Notes under the pieces: model-generated
The model's database searches: none
What the model saw: the letters and a program-made list of their open reading frames with translations, nothing else
What the model was told of the DNA's origin: nothing
NCBI GenBank assembly: GCA_907164885.2
Contig: OU015493.1
Coordinates: 219,624,279 to 219,688,278 of the forward strand
DNA from: Dolomedes plantarius
Taxonomy: Eukaryota; Arthropoda; Arachnida; Araneae; Dolomedidae
DNA length: 64,000 bases
Direction: 5' to 3'
Position numbers and translations under genes: made by a program
Shown: piece after piece, positions 1 to 13,229 of the stretch
Layout: each line of letters opens with the position of its first letter
How positions within the stretch are numbered: the first letter of the stretch is position 1

Positions 1-8
1 TCCTTTGT

Positions 9-441
9 ATGATATCAGATGATCGCAGTCACATAAGAGAGCTTGGATTAAGTCTGATTCTAAACGCAAAGGCTAAAAATGAAGGGGACATCAGAAAGTT
101 TTTAAACCAACGTATAAATTTAGATACCAAGTATTATATTGACATGATTGAATGGAATGATGTTAAAGTAACAGGACTTCCTATGAAGAGCCATATTTCT
201 GATGACAAACTAAAGCCGTTTATAAAGGAAGCAAAAGAATCTGATCACGAGAGTCAACGTATTGACTTCAATAATTTTCCATGTCACACACAAACAGAAA
301 GAAAGGATTGTTAAATTCGATACCGAGTTGTCCGTTCGTGACACTTCTGCAAGAGATGCATTGATAAAAACAAAAATACAATCTCAAAAGAAAATGCCAA
401 AATTTCAAACAAAAAAACAATTCAATGTGTCAGTGAAATAA
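9..441 (+). pseudogene. Frameshifted fragment of an uncharacterised arthropod-type gene
   Basis: An open frame runs from the window edge through ATG at 9 to a stop at 312-314 (101 codons). With a one-base shift near 300-305 the reading continues open to TAA at 439-441. The first part carries YYIDMIEW and CHTQTER; the shifted part carries RDALIKTKIQS and KMPKFQTKKQF. From memory this order of motifs occurs in an uncharacterised protein family common in arthropod genomes, with no assigned function. That recognition is not backed by a search. Continuity of motifs across the shift argues for a once-coding exon that has decayed. The N-terminal part would lie left of the window. Followed by AT-rich DNA with no further exon seen. 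Confidence 0.45.
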
Positions 442-1080
442 GCAATGGAAACCATGTGTGATTACTATGGACTTTTGAAAAACATAAATGTTTTTTTCAA
501 AATAACGTTTTGCTTTTAAAGACATTAATCACTATTAATATTTTTCTAAATAAGTGTGATTTGTTTATTTTAACTAATGCCCGTTAATTAAAAATTGTTT
601 TTCTTTCATTCAATTGTGTATTATTAAGACATGCTACTGTAAAATTAATATGATGAAAATCGCGAAATTCTACAAAATCAGTTGTTCTGTAATGGCATTT
701 AACAGTTAGAAATACTTAGAATTGTAAGTTTCCTGTAAAAATATCGTATTTTGAATATTTTATTTACAATATATATATGTATATATATATATTATTTTAA
801 TATACTATAAAAGAAATAAAAAAATACAAATTTTATCACTTTTTCATAAAAATATCCATTTTGAAGCACTTTGCGGTACTTGAAAAGATTTTAGTAGAAC
901 AATAAAATTTTATTTTATATTCTTTATTCTAATCCCAAGAGGCAACTTTTGAAAACTATAGCATATTTAAATTTTAAAAAAAAGTTTTTTCGTTCCACCC
1001 TAGCGAACATGCACGAAGATTATCTTGAAACCGCCAACATGATCTGGTTTGTTACGGTAATTCACACATCTAGCTTGAGT
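442..1080. other. AT-rich non-coding stretch
   Basis: No ORF, splice-flanked exon or terminal repeat could be supported. It contains a short TA run near 768-792 and several A/T homopolymers. Confidence 0.5.
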
Positions 1081-1152
1081 GGTTCGTAGCATGGGTGGTA
1101 GCGCTCTGGGTTTGTAACCTAGCGGTGGCGGGATCGAGTCCCGCGGCTGGCA
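1081..1152 (+). tRNA. tRNA-Thr(TGT)-like sequence, probably a pseudogene or SINE head
   Basis: The B-box GGATCGAGTCC (1131-1141) sits in a perfect T-arm (stem 1128-1132 with 1140-1144, loop 1133-1139). The anticodon arm pairs 1106-1110 with 1118-1122 around the 7-nt loop TTTGTAA, placing anticodon TGT at 1113-1115. An A-box-like TAGCATGGGTGG lies upstream. The 3' acceptor strand GGCTGGC (1145-1151) does not pair with the bases at the expected 5' position, so a functional tRNA is unlikely. A tRNA-derived SINE is an alternative. Confidence 0.5.
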
Positions 1153-2129
1153 TTTTTTCCTCTCTTTCCCCTGCTTCAAGGCTGGCAAGCTGAAGTTCTT
1201 AGATTATTTCCTTCATGTTAATTAAAAAAATATATGTAATTAACATGTAGATGTTAGTCGACGGCAAAAAAAATTTTAAATGTCGTAAAAAAAAAATATT
1301 AATACATAGGCTATTTATGGCAATATAACCTATAAGAAAAAATATTTTGTTTACAAATGTTAACATTTTTAAACTCTCTTGCAAACTCTCTCTGACTGCA
1401 GAAATTCCAGGAACATGCTATCTCTTTTCTATATCTTTTACTAACAATTCTTGCTACCAATGGTGTTAGGCAAGCTCCCCAAAATAAGAACTATTTTCAG
1501 AAGTAGAGGGCATAAATATGGAACCTCTCCCCACATTGGAGATCTACGTCTATATCCGTTTCAAAATCAAAATCATACCCGTCTGAAATATGTGCTTGAA
1601 AATTAACAACTGCAAATATATTTTGGTAGCTGAGACACTTTCTTATACATTTTAGGTATAATTATAATTTGGTTACATGCACTAAATAGAATTTTATTTT
1701 TGCAGTGCAGGTAAAAACAAAAAGAGAAGAGTTTGATTAAGAAAAAATATCTTTAATATTTACTAGGAAATTCATTGTGGAAGTTGCTACGTAAATGTGT
1801 GACATCCACCGCTAAAAATAAATGAGTAGTGAAATAAGATAGATACCACTAATTCCTCTCTTTTAAATAAAGAGTGGTGCAACAAGGCTCCATTTTTAAG
1901 TAGATATTTTTTAAATTTCTCCAGTAATAGATAAAAAATTAACAATGAAACTACTTTTTGATTACCTTACACTTCTCACATAATATAATCTTTACATACC
2001 AAGAATGTTATGTGGATTTTCCTCGTAAAAGAGGTTACACAGAAATAAGAGCCATTTTTCTGAAAAGTATCTTTTGTTTAATCATCACCTTCCCTTTCAA
2101 ATCCATAATTCTGATACAGATTTCTGCTA
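1153..2129. other. AT-rich non-coding stretch
   Basis: Only short spurious frames. No recognisable repeat or exon. Confidence 0.45.
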
Positions 2130-2358
2130 CTTATGGCTACGAATCGGACGGCCGATTAAGGTACGATGGAGCCATGTCGGTATCGGCGCGGTTCATATCA
2201 ACCCATCACAGGCCCTGAAACACGTAAACAGCAAAGCGTTCCCCTTCGAAGGTTCGTAAACAACCCGCGAACGGCCCAGAAAATTTCTCCCGTACTTGTC
2301 GTTCTACCGGCGCTTCCAGCACTGGCCCGATAAGCTGCCGTCAGTCCTGTGTTTGTTG

Positions 2359-2360
<2 letters not shown>
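2130..2360. other. GC-rich island of unknown origin
   Basis: Compared with the AT-rich flanks this ~230-bp block is rich in G+C and CpG (CGGACGGCCG, ATCGGCGCGG). Two plus frames cross part of it (to 2218 and to 2259) and one minus frame is open for ~50 codons, but none is recognisable and no splice-site pair frames it. It ends exactly where a (TA)n tract begins. Confidence 0.4.

Positions 2361-2410
<50 letters not shown>
2361..2410. repeat. (TA)n tract
   Basis: Pure TA dinucleotide repeat between the GC-rich island and family-1 copy 1. Confidence 0.95.
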
Positions 2411-2411
<1 letters not shown>

Positions 2412-3092
2412 TAGCTGAAAACCCGCGCTTCGCTACGGAGTACATTCAAATTAAATACAACGGTCTACGTATGCAATTTATGCCAAAAAATAAATATATA
2501 TATTTATAATAAATGCGATGATCAATGTACACAATTGATGTAAAATATATATCTATCTCTATATATATATTTATAAAAAAATCGTAAGGGATATGCATTT
2601 TTTTTGGATAATATCCAATCATCTGCTGCATTAGAAAGAGAAAAAATATTTTTTTTGTCTATTTAGTTGTTACGCACGTCACCATAACATTGTTGAAAGT
2701 ACCAGAAAAAGAAATCACGTGATCAGCATTTAATAAATTAAATTCTTTAAAAATTCACCAAATATCAGGAAATGGAGGTAAAGATTCGAAAAAAATTTCA
2801 TTTTGAAGAAATTTTTATGATCTTTCTCGTGATATAAATTTTATAACCCTCAATGTATTATTTTAAATGCAAACGTAAAAAAAGTTTAAAAAACAGCTTA
2901 AAAATTTAATTTAAAAAAATCTAAGAAGAATTTTTGAAAAATCTTTCTTAGTGCACCCCTACACTATTAGAAGAATCGCCATGCAAAATTTCCGCCCTTT
3001 AGGTCCAGCGGTTTGGTCTGTGCGTTGTATGTCAGTCAGTCAGTCAGTCAGTGAATGAATGAGTCAGTTACGGAACTGTTTTATATATATAG
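2410..3092 (+). repeat. Family-1 interspersed repeat, copy 1
   Basis: Begins ACTAGCTGAAAACCCGCG, carries the core GGTCCAGCGGTTTGG then GTCAGTCAGTCAGT and AATGAATG microsatellite, and ends GGAACTGTTTTATATATATAGA. Four copies occur in the window (3093, 27315, and inverted at 54517). No coding capacity. Class is unknown to me; a SINE-like or other non-autonomous element is plausible. Confidence 0.8.
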
Positions 3093-3167
3093 ACTAGCTG
3101 AAAACCCGCGTTTCGCTACGGAGTACATTGAAATTAAATACAACGGTCAATGTATGCAATTAATTCC

Positions 3168-3232
<65 letters not shown>

Positions 3233-3797
3233 ATAAATACGACGATCAATGTATACAATTGATGTAAAAAAAACATATTTATAAAAAAATCGTAAGGGAT
3301 ATTTTTATAGACAAAATAAAGTCCAATCGTCTGCCGCATTAGCAAGAAAAAAATATTTTTTTGTCTTTTTTTTTTGGCACGTGACGATAAATTTATTTAA
3401 AGTACCAGAAAAAGAAATCACGTGATCAGCATTTAATAAATTAAATTCTAAAAATTAATCTTTAAAAATTCACCAAACATCAGGAAATGGAGTTAAAAAT
3501 TCGAAAAAAATTTCATTTTGAAGGAATTTTTATGATCTTTCTCGTGATATAAATTTCATAACCCTCAATGTATTATTTCAAATGCAAACTTAAAACAAGT
3601 TACTAAAACAGCTTAAAAATTTAATTTAAAAAAATCTAAGAAGAATTTTTGAAAAATCTTTCGTAGTGCACCCCTACACTATTAGAAGAATCGCCATGCA
3701 AAATTTCAACCCTTTAGGTCCAGCGGTTTGGTCTGTGCGTTGTATGTCAGTCAGTCAGTGAATGAATGAATGAATGAATGAGTCAGTTACGGAACTG

Positions 3798-3837
<40 letters not shown>
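3093..3837 (+). repeat. Family-1 interspersed repeat, copy 2
   Basis: Head-to-tail with copy 1: the TATATATAGA end of copy 1 is followed at once by ACTAGCTGAAAACCCGCG. It carries an internal (TA)n at 3182-3228 and a terminal (TA)n at 3799-3837. Confidence 0.8.
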
Positions 3838-3843
<6 letters not shown>

Positions 3844-4628
3844 TTCCGCTTATAAGAATCACGTTTGTTATTACTGTTTTTGACTCTTATAAGCGGTTGA
3901 TTCTTATAACCGAAATTTAGGTTTTTGGACTGGAACACACACGCACCTATATATACATATATTAGATAATTTACCATAAAATACTCTTTAATTTACATTA
4001 ACTATCTTTTATTAAAATTTTTTTTATAGTTTTAAAAATAAAACTTAATTTTTAGACCTATAAGTAGATACACATGATTATAGTAAGAGAAGAAAAAAAT
4101 ACAATATTTGTTACAAGTTACAACATACCTGCTTAACAGTTTTAACATTTCAACTACAGGAAGGGAGCAAGAAAAAGTTTTCTACTGTAGTTTGACGTAA
4201 TGAAGTTTTCAGAAGGCTGTTTATACCTCTTTCAATACTTATAGTCTCAGACGAAGATTTACTCGGACGGGTAAAGTTGCCCCCGGGTCAAGCTAATAGG
4301 ACAGTGTTGTGGTAAAGCGTTTAAGGGGAAACGATTATGTTATGTCTAATAAAGAAAGGGGTGAATTTTACGACTATATTCCATCCCATCTTATCAATCT
4401 TTCTTTAAAAAAAAGAACGAACTTCGTGCCTTTTGAGGGTTTAAGTAGGTTTTTTGGAAAAATGGAAGTAAAGCGAAGAGTGTAAACTGATTCTTAAAAC
4501 CGGTGGATTGATTCTTTAAAGCGAAAATTTTAACATGGAAATAATTCATTTGTTTTTGTTTTCGCGATATTGATTCTTATAAACGGTTGATTCTTATAAC
4601 CAGTGATCACTATAAGCGGTGGTTACTG
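3838..4628. mobile_element. Tigger/pogo-like non-autonomous element, copy A
   Basis: The left end GTGATTTCCGCTTATAAG is an imperfect inverted match of the right end ATAAGCGGTGGTTACTG, and the element is TA-flanked, as in Tigger/pogo MITEs. The first bases (CA) of the left TIR are missing. The interior has no intact transposase. Copy B follows directly. Confidence 0.65.
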
Positions 4629-4634
4629 TATATA

Positions 4635-5764
4635 CAGTGATTTCCGCTTATAAGAATCACGTTTGTTATTACTGTTTTTGATTCTTATAAGCGGTTGATT
4701 CTTATAACCGAAACTTCCCTTTGGACAGGCACACATACACAAATATATACTTGTACGTATATTTAAACACACAGGCACATATATACATAATTTACCATTA
4801 AATACTCTTTAATTTACGTTATTTATCATTTATTAAAATTATTTTTTATAATTTTAAAAATACTCAATTTCTAAACAAATACTATAACTCAATTTCTAGA
4901 CCTATAAGTAACAACACATGATTATAAAATCAACAAGAGGCAGCTTCTCTTTGACTGCACTTTGGAAGAGCATCATATCTAATTAACAAGTTCTGTTTTT
5001 CAGAAAAACTAAGAGTTTTCCTTGTTTTTATCATATTTGAATTCGACTATCAAAAAGTTCTAACACTAACTGGCAATTTTGTTAGAAAACTAAAGTGAAT
5101 ACTAGCGACGTATGCTTATTACAGTCTCAGACGAAGATTCACCTTATAGCTTACGTTTCACGGTTTGATTCTGAATCAAACCGTGAAACGTTTGATTCAG
5201 CATCTGGTTCATCTGATTCAACAAAATGAATCCGTTTACGCTTCACGGTTTGAAGTGCTGAATCCACTGTCCAGTTTGCGTAAGTGATGGTGGACACTTC
5301 GCGGAAGATTTATGTGTTTCAGGGTCGAGAAATCTGCAACCAGGAAGTAAGTGGTGGGAAAAAAAGGAATGCCTGTCCGGAGAAAAGAGAAATCGGACCC
5401 GGGCGGGTTAGATGCCCCTGAGTAAAGCTAATAAGACAGTGTTTAGCAAAAACGTATAAGGAGAAACTCTTATGTTATGTCTAAACGAATGTATTTTACG
5501 ACTGTTTTCCACCCCAAAGTTTTATCAATCTTTCTTTTCAAAAACTTAAGAAAGAATTTCGTACCTTTTGAGAGCTCAAGTGGCATTTTTTGGAAAAATG
5601 AAAGGAAGGCGAAGATTGCAAACTGACTCTTATAACCGGTGGATTGATTCTTTAAAGCGGAAATTTTAACATGGAAATAATACATTTGTTTTTGTTTTTG
5701 CGATATTGATTCTTATAAACGGTTGATTCTTATAACCAGTGATCACTATAAGCGGTGGTTACTG
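4635..5764. mobile_element. Tigger/pogo-like non-autonomous element, copy B
   Basis: Left TIR CAGTGATTTCCGCTTATAAG and right end ATAAGCGGTGGTTACTG, with TA at 4633-4634 and 5765-5766. It matches copy A over both ends but has a different centre, including a perfect 19-bp inverted repeat (5153-5171/5173-5191). No intact ORF. Confidence 0.7.
5153..5191. repeat. Perfect 39-nt palindrome
   Basis: Arms 5153-5171 and 5173-5191 are exact reverse complements around a single T at 5172. A third partial copy (CGCTTCACGGTTTGAA) follows near 5240. Confidence 0.9.
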
Positions 5765-6583
<819 letters not shown>

Positions 6584-7405
6584 AATCCCCCCCGAAAAAG
6601 GGAAAATCGTCACGTTGAAAGGTGACATTTTCACAAACAAAATACGAATGATCTCTTATATAATAAAGTGAGTACAATTACAATCAAATATAATCAAAAT
6701 TAACTACATTATACAATTACATGTCTCTGAATGCAACATTGGTGGAAAGAATTCACGACAAACAGCAAGGTGGGTGAGAATTAAAACACATCAAGGTTAC
6801 AGAGTCAAGAGCTTTGTCCATAACCCAACATAAATTAACTTCACCGAACAAAACCAAAGCTAAATCTTTGAATCTTTACTATAATACTAAACTCATTCTT
6901 ATGACTTCGTTGCACCATTACACAAAATATATGAAATTAAAGATAATATACAATGAAATTTATAATGAACATTCAAAATATATGGAATTAACATAGTATG
7001 CAATAAAGTTTATAATTATTATACAATGTGCAATGAAATTCAAATAACTGAAATATTATTGGCTCATATAATCTAAATAACTTTTTAATTAAATCAAAGT
7101 TCTTCATTCAATAATGAGTCCTAAAATTATGTATAATTCTTGGAGTTCTTAAGCTCAGTTTAAATTCAAGTCGTTATGCATTGTTTATCAAATAAGTCCT
7201 TATTGTATGTGGTTTATATTCAGTGTTTACATTTTACACATGATTTCAAAACTTAATCGTTTACACCAATTATCATTCATCGATCTACATTTTTCATATT
7301 CCTAATCTCGAATACTTACATAAATTTTAAAATAATTCACAATATATAATTCAGAAGATATTTCAATAAGTTCAAGTTCAAAACAACATTACTTTAGACA
7401 ATATT

Positions 7406-7927
7406 ATTTCAGTTATTTGAATTTCATTACACATTGTATAATAATTATAAACTTTATTGCATACTATGTTAATTCCATATATTTTGAATGTTCATTATAA
7501 ATTTCATTGTATATTATCTTTAATTTCATATATTTTGTGTAATGGTGCAACGAAGTCATAAGAGTGAGTTTAGTATTATAGTAAAGATTCAAAGATTTAG
7601 CTTTGGTTTTGTTCGGTGAAGTTAATTTATGATGGGTTATGGACAAAGATCTTGACTCTGTAACCTTGATGTGTTTTAATTCTCACCCACCCTGCTGTTT
7701 GTCGTGACTTCTTTCCACCAATGTTGCATTCAGAGACATGTAATTGTATAATGTAGTTAATTTTGATTATAGTTGATTGTAATTGTACTCACTTTATTAT
7801 ATAAGAGTTCATTTGTATTTTGTTTGTGAAAATGTCACCTTTCAACGTGACGATTTTCCCTTTTTCGGGGGGGATTTGTAATAAATTAAATATTAGGCCC
7901 TCCATTCTATCATTTAAATTCCCTTTT
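7406..7927. repeat. Right arm of the Gypsy-1 inverted duplication
   Basis: Reverse complement of 6523-7062. Its outer edge (7878-7927) is LTR sequence fused to the RT coding region at ~7920-7927, with AAAGGGA shared by both partners at the junction. Confidence 0.85.
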
Positions 7928-8687
7928 CCACTTCATATCCCAAAAATTTTATTTTTGTTTGGGCAAATTGGCATTTTGAAAATTTCAATTTTATGTTTTC
8001 TTTTTCACAAATCGAGAAAATAGTTTTTAAATGCTCTAAGTGTTCTTCGAAAGAGTCTGAAAATATAATTATATCGTCAAAATAGTTGAGAGCAAATTTA
8101 ATTTGGTATTTATTTAAAATTTGTCTGAGTGTTCTTTGGAATATGGCAGGAGCGTTTTTCCAGCCAAAAGGTAATCTTTTCCATTCATATAAGCCAAAGT
8201 TTGAGGTGAAAGCTAATTTTTCTGTATATTTTTCATTTAGTTTTATATGCCAGTAGCCACTAGCGAGATCAAGGGTGGAGAAAATCTTAGCATTGGTTGG
8301 TTGATCTAAAACTGCGTCGATTCGGGGAATTGGTTCCGAGTCCGTTTTTGTAATACTATTTAGTTTTCGGTAATCGATACACATTCTGGATTTTGAGTTT
8401 TCATCTTTCTTGTAAGCCAAAGTAATTGGGGAAGCATAGGGTGAATGAGATGTTTTTATTAAACCTGCAGCTAAAAGCTCGTCTATTTGCTTCTTAATTT
8501 CGGCATTATCTTTTGGCGACGCCCTGTATGGACGAAGGGAAATTGGTAGTTCAGAATTCAAAATTACTCTTTGTGGTTCAAGACATATACATCCAACATC
8601 ATATTTATTTTTCGCGAAAATATTATTATACTCATTCAATATTTTGTTAAATTGAACACTTTCATCATCAGCAACATTATTTTCATT
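7914..8687 (-). pseudogene. Gypsy-1 reverse transcriptase fragment
   Basis: Open in the protease frame from just after the TAA at 8688-8690. RT landmarks in order are RMCIDYRKLNSI, FSTLDLASGYWHIKL, LPFGWKNAPAIFQRTL, the catalytic box YFDDIIIFS (YFDD in place of the commoner YxDD forms) and FLGYEVEKGI, where the frame runs into duplicated LTR sequence and stops. The family's RNase H and integrase are missing, so this copy could not transpose by its own enzymes. Part of a Ty3/Gypsy Pol. Confidence 0.85.
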
Positions 8688-9182
8688 TTAAATTTTATAT
8701 AAACGAGTATCACAATTTCTATTATATTTAGTATCAAGATTTATAGTATTATGAGAACAAGTATGTGGCACATTAGGATTATCATATGTTAAAAATATAT
8801 AGCGATTATTAGTAACATTTTCCAAAGACAAAGTAGATGAAATATTATTTTTTCCTTGATAAACACAAAAATTTTTAAAATCCAAATTAATTTTAAATAG
8901 ATTAATAATTTCCGACGATAAAATTGCATACTTTAAATTTGTTTCAATAACATAAAAATTCACAAATCTATTCAACTTACCGATTCGGCACTTTGTAGAA
9001 ATGATTTTATCAGTTTTTATTTTACCTGCGAGGGTACTGACCTGTGAATTGTCAGATGGAAGAATTTTCACATAATATTTAATTTTATCATATACAGTTC
9101 GAGAAATAATGTTAATGGTGCTACCTGTATCTATCAGGCCGATAATTAGTTCAGTACCGATTTCTAGGTCTACGGTGAACAT
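8688..9182 (-). pseudogene. Gypsy-1 aspartic protease and linker
   Basis: Same frame as gag and as the RT fragment. IIGLIDTGSTINIIS (DTGS at residues 18-21) is the retropepsin active site, which would cleave the Gag-Pol polyprotein. The frame ends at TAA 8688-8690 and RT coding resumes directly in frame behind it, so this stop looks like a nonsense mutation in a PR-RT polyprotein. The apparent start ATG (9180-9182) lies two codons after the gag UGA, so the natural start is probably gag readthrough and not this ATG. Confidence 0.75.
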
Positions 9183-9185
9183 CCG

Positions 9186-10028
9186 TCATTGTCGCTGTTC
9201 TGTCATGTTGCTGTTATAATTGTTTGCATGTTGTGGAGGCTGGAACCGAGTCCTAGGACGTTCCTCTTCTCGAAAATTCTCGGACCATCTATGCCATGGT
9301 CGCGGTTGTTGGTGCCGGAATCTAGGTAACTCATGTTGTAGGAATCTGTCATAGTCATCTCGCCGATCGAACGGTCTGCGAAAACCGGACTGTTGGTTAT
9401 GCAAGTCTCTATTATGGTGTTCTTTCCTCTTATCTTCGTAGCTGTTGATCATTTTCCTAGCAAGGGAAATCCACTCAGTAGTTGTACCAATGTTACTTAT
9501 TAAAAATAAATCCCTGTATCTTGTCGGCAATCCGTCTGCGAGACCTTGAATTATAATTTCTTCTTCAAGTTTTAATGCTTTACCGATATTCACTTTCGTT
9601 TTAAAATAATCATATATATTTTGACTTCCAGAAAGGCTCAACCTGCTGAAATCTTCGAATAAAAACTGTTTTTCTTCTGAGAAATAGTCACTGATTTTTA
9701 TTTTAACTTCTTCCCACTTTTGTGATTCTATTAGGTTTTCGATGTAAAATTCCAAAGCCTCGTCCGATAGAAAATCCGGAAATATTTGTAGTTTTTCTTC
9801 TTCCGTCAATTCTATAGTCTTTTTCTCGAAGAATTTCAACCAGTTATTAATTTTGACCATTCCATTAGGATTAAATTTCGGAAGATTACTTAATAGATTT
9901 GGCGAAGATATAGCACTGTTTTCCAATAATTGCTTGTCGTAAACTCCAGAATTATCCACTTGTTTTTCTTCAGGTTGGTCAGAGTCACGATGATCAGCCA
10001 ATTTTTTATTTAAATCTTTCGATGTCAT
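9186..10028 (-). CDS. Gypsy-1 Gag
   Basis: A 280-codon ORF. Residues 1-45 are polar and acidic. A capsid-like helical region follows (~46-195, with KINNWLKFFEKKTIEL and IIQGLADGLPTRYRD). The C-terminal ~80 residues are Arg/Gln-rich (RRPFDRRDDYDRF, PRFRHQQPRPWHRW) with no CCHC zinc knuckle, so nucleic-acid binding would rest on the basic tail. The ORF ends at UGA (9186-9188) followed by CGG and then protease in the same frame, a layout compatible with stop-codon readthrough. It would form the structural shell of the retrotransposon particle. Family assignment rests on position and organisation; the capsid match is weak by eye. Confidence 0.75.
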   Translation of the reverse strand: MTSKDLNKKLADHRDSDQPEEKQVDNSGVYDKQLLENSAISSPNLLSNLPKFNPNGMVKINNWLKFFEKKTIELTEEEKLQIFPDFLSDEALEFYIENLIESQKWEEVKIKISDYFSEEKQFLFEDFSRLSLSGSQNIYDYFKTKVNIGKALKLEEEIIIQGLADGLPTRYRDLFLISNIGTTTEWISLARKMINSYEDKRKEHHNRDLHNQQSGFRRPFDRRDDYDRFLQHELPRFRHQQPRPWHRWSENFREEERPRTRFQPPQHANNYNSNMTEQRQ

Positions 10029-10212
10029 CTTCCTTTGCTCGTTTCGAAAAGCGAAATCAAAACTAGGTCATTTCATTTTCAAGTGTTACGCTGGCGAACT
10101 CCTATTGAGCTTCTCTCAAGGTCGGTATTTCACGCGCACACACACAGTCCTAGGCAATGGATTCGAAGTCCGTTGAGGTTGATTAGCACGTGAAGAATCG
10201 CTTTCGGCTCTA
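10029..10212 (-). other. Gypsy-1 5' leader
   Basis: Between the 5' LTR and the gag ATG. A primer-binding site starting TGG is not evident next to the LTR; the first interior bases in minus sense are TAGAGCCGAAAGCG. Confidence 0.5.
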
Positions 10213-10644
10213 TGTAATATATCCATTACATATCGTTCTTAAAAGGCAACCTGAAAAGGAAAACTAGCTCAAATTTACATGGCTGGAGCTAGACTCAGCC
10301 GGAAAGGAATTAAAATTTTGAAGCAGTCGTGTCGAATAGTTTTATTAGAGCATCTGTCCATCTCAGACGACAGCTCGGAGCGAAGTGTAATATCACCTTT
10401 CAACCTTACGCGCTAGAAGCGAGGTACATGTGCCTGTTGTTTTGAAATATCAGTGGAACTTGGGGCTGGCGATGCGAACCCACGCCTTTCTCGAGACGTA
10501 TACACGTGTAGAAATGCAACGTTTGCTGTTTTATGGGAAGTTCTGTTGCTATGGGTTTTTAAAGCGCTAAAGTAATGTTACTGGGGAGTGGATTTAGGAA
10601 AGGGAATTTAAATGATAGAATGGAGGGCCTAATATTTAATTTAT

Positions 10645-10648
<4 letters not shown>
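10213..10648 (-). repeat. Gypsy-1 5' LTR
   Basis: TGTAATATATCC...TTTATTACA on the plus strand. Compared with 6139-6583 it lacks 9 bp near 10350 and carries several substitutions. Followed by (TA)n. Confidence 0.9.
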
Positions 10649-12531
<1,883 letters not shown>

Positions 12532-12534
<3 letters not shown>

Positions 12535-12716
12535 TTCGATGTCTTTTTAACGACTTTCAAGGGACCGTGAAAAATTGCCCTTTAGTAGAGATCACCCTTA
12601 AACAGAATTTGTGTTAAAATAACATTTCCCATAACGTCGGTGGGGTCGGGACTGGGAAGTATCGTCTTTAAATAGAGATCGTCGTTAAGTAGAGTGTCGT
12701 TAAACAGAGAGCCAAC

Positions 12717-12718
<2 letters not shown>
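12532..12718. mobile_element. MITE with CAGTTGGCTCTCTGTTTAA-type ends, copy 1
   Basis: The right end (AAACAGAGAGCCAACTG) is the inverted TIR; the left end (CAGTTCGATGTC) has diverged. Inside are inverted runs of TTTAACGAC/GTCGTTAA. A second, better preserved copy lies at 47552-47737. The CAG...CTG ends and TA flanks suggest a pogo/Tigger-related MITE. Confidence 0.7.
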
Positions 12719-12770
<52 letters not shown>

Positions 12771-12802
12771 TATACATATATATATATATAAATATATATA
12801 TA
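12719..12802. repeat. (TA)n tract
   Basis: TA repeat between the MITE and the left Gypsy-2 LTR. Confidence 0.95.
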
Positions 12803-13098
12803 TGTAGGAAGGAGTTAGTACTCCTTCCTTTAGAAGTGAATCATTAGACTTAATCATTTTGAACATTTAATTAAACTAGACGATGTTTACAAGACAGGAC
12901 TAACACTTAGTATGAAATTAAAAAAAAAACAAAGCATCAACATAGCTATTTGACTCAAAACGGCAAGCCTGCGGAGCGACACATCCGCTTCGTAATGTCA
13001 CTAGTCCATCACTCTGTTTGCGCGCCAAGTCCTTCGCGCCGAAGTAGGAGTGGAAGTTGTAGTAATAGTTCAGTTGTGTTGCCAAACTCATTCTCACA
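12803..13098 (-). repeat. Gypsy-2 3' LTR
   Basis: TGTAGGAAGGAG...CATTCTCACA. Nearly identical to 24836-25136, with small indels in an A-run and in AGTAGTAGG. Outer flank is (TA)n. Confidence 0.9.
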
Positions 13099-13229
13099 CG
13101 GCCGTTCTGACTTTCCAGACGTCCGCGGCTGGGTTGTAAACAATAATTCTGAAAAGATAAAAAAAAAAAGCAGAAAAAGGAAAAATATTTAAAAAAATCA
13201 AGCAGTGTTCAACACAGTGGTATTGGTGT

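Noticed and set aside
1958..2259. Overlapping plus ORFs (86 and 61 codons) as a gene entering the GC-rich block
   Set aside because: No homology recognised, two competing frames, and the upstream half is low-complexity AT-rich sequence.
3001..3070. (GTCA)n and (GAAT)n direct repeats considered as a CRISPR-like or satellite array
   Set aside because: No spacer structure; they are the microsatellite tail of the family-1 repeat in a eukaryotic genome.
6814..7646. Two mirrored 60-codon ORFs beginning MSIT.HKLTSPNKTKAKS
   Set aside because: They are the same sequence in the two arms of the Gypsy-1 inverted duplication and look like chance frames, not a gene pair.
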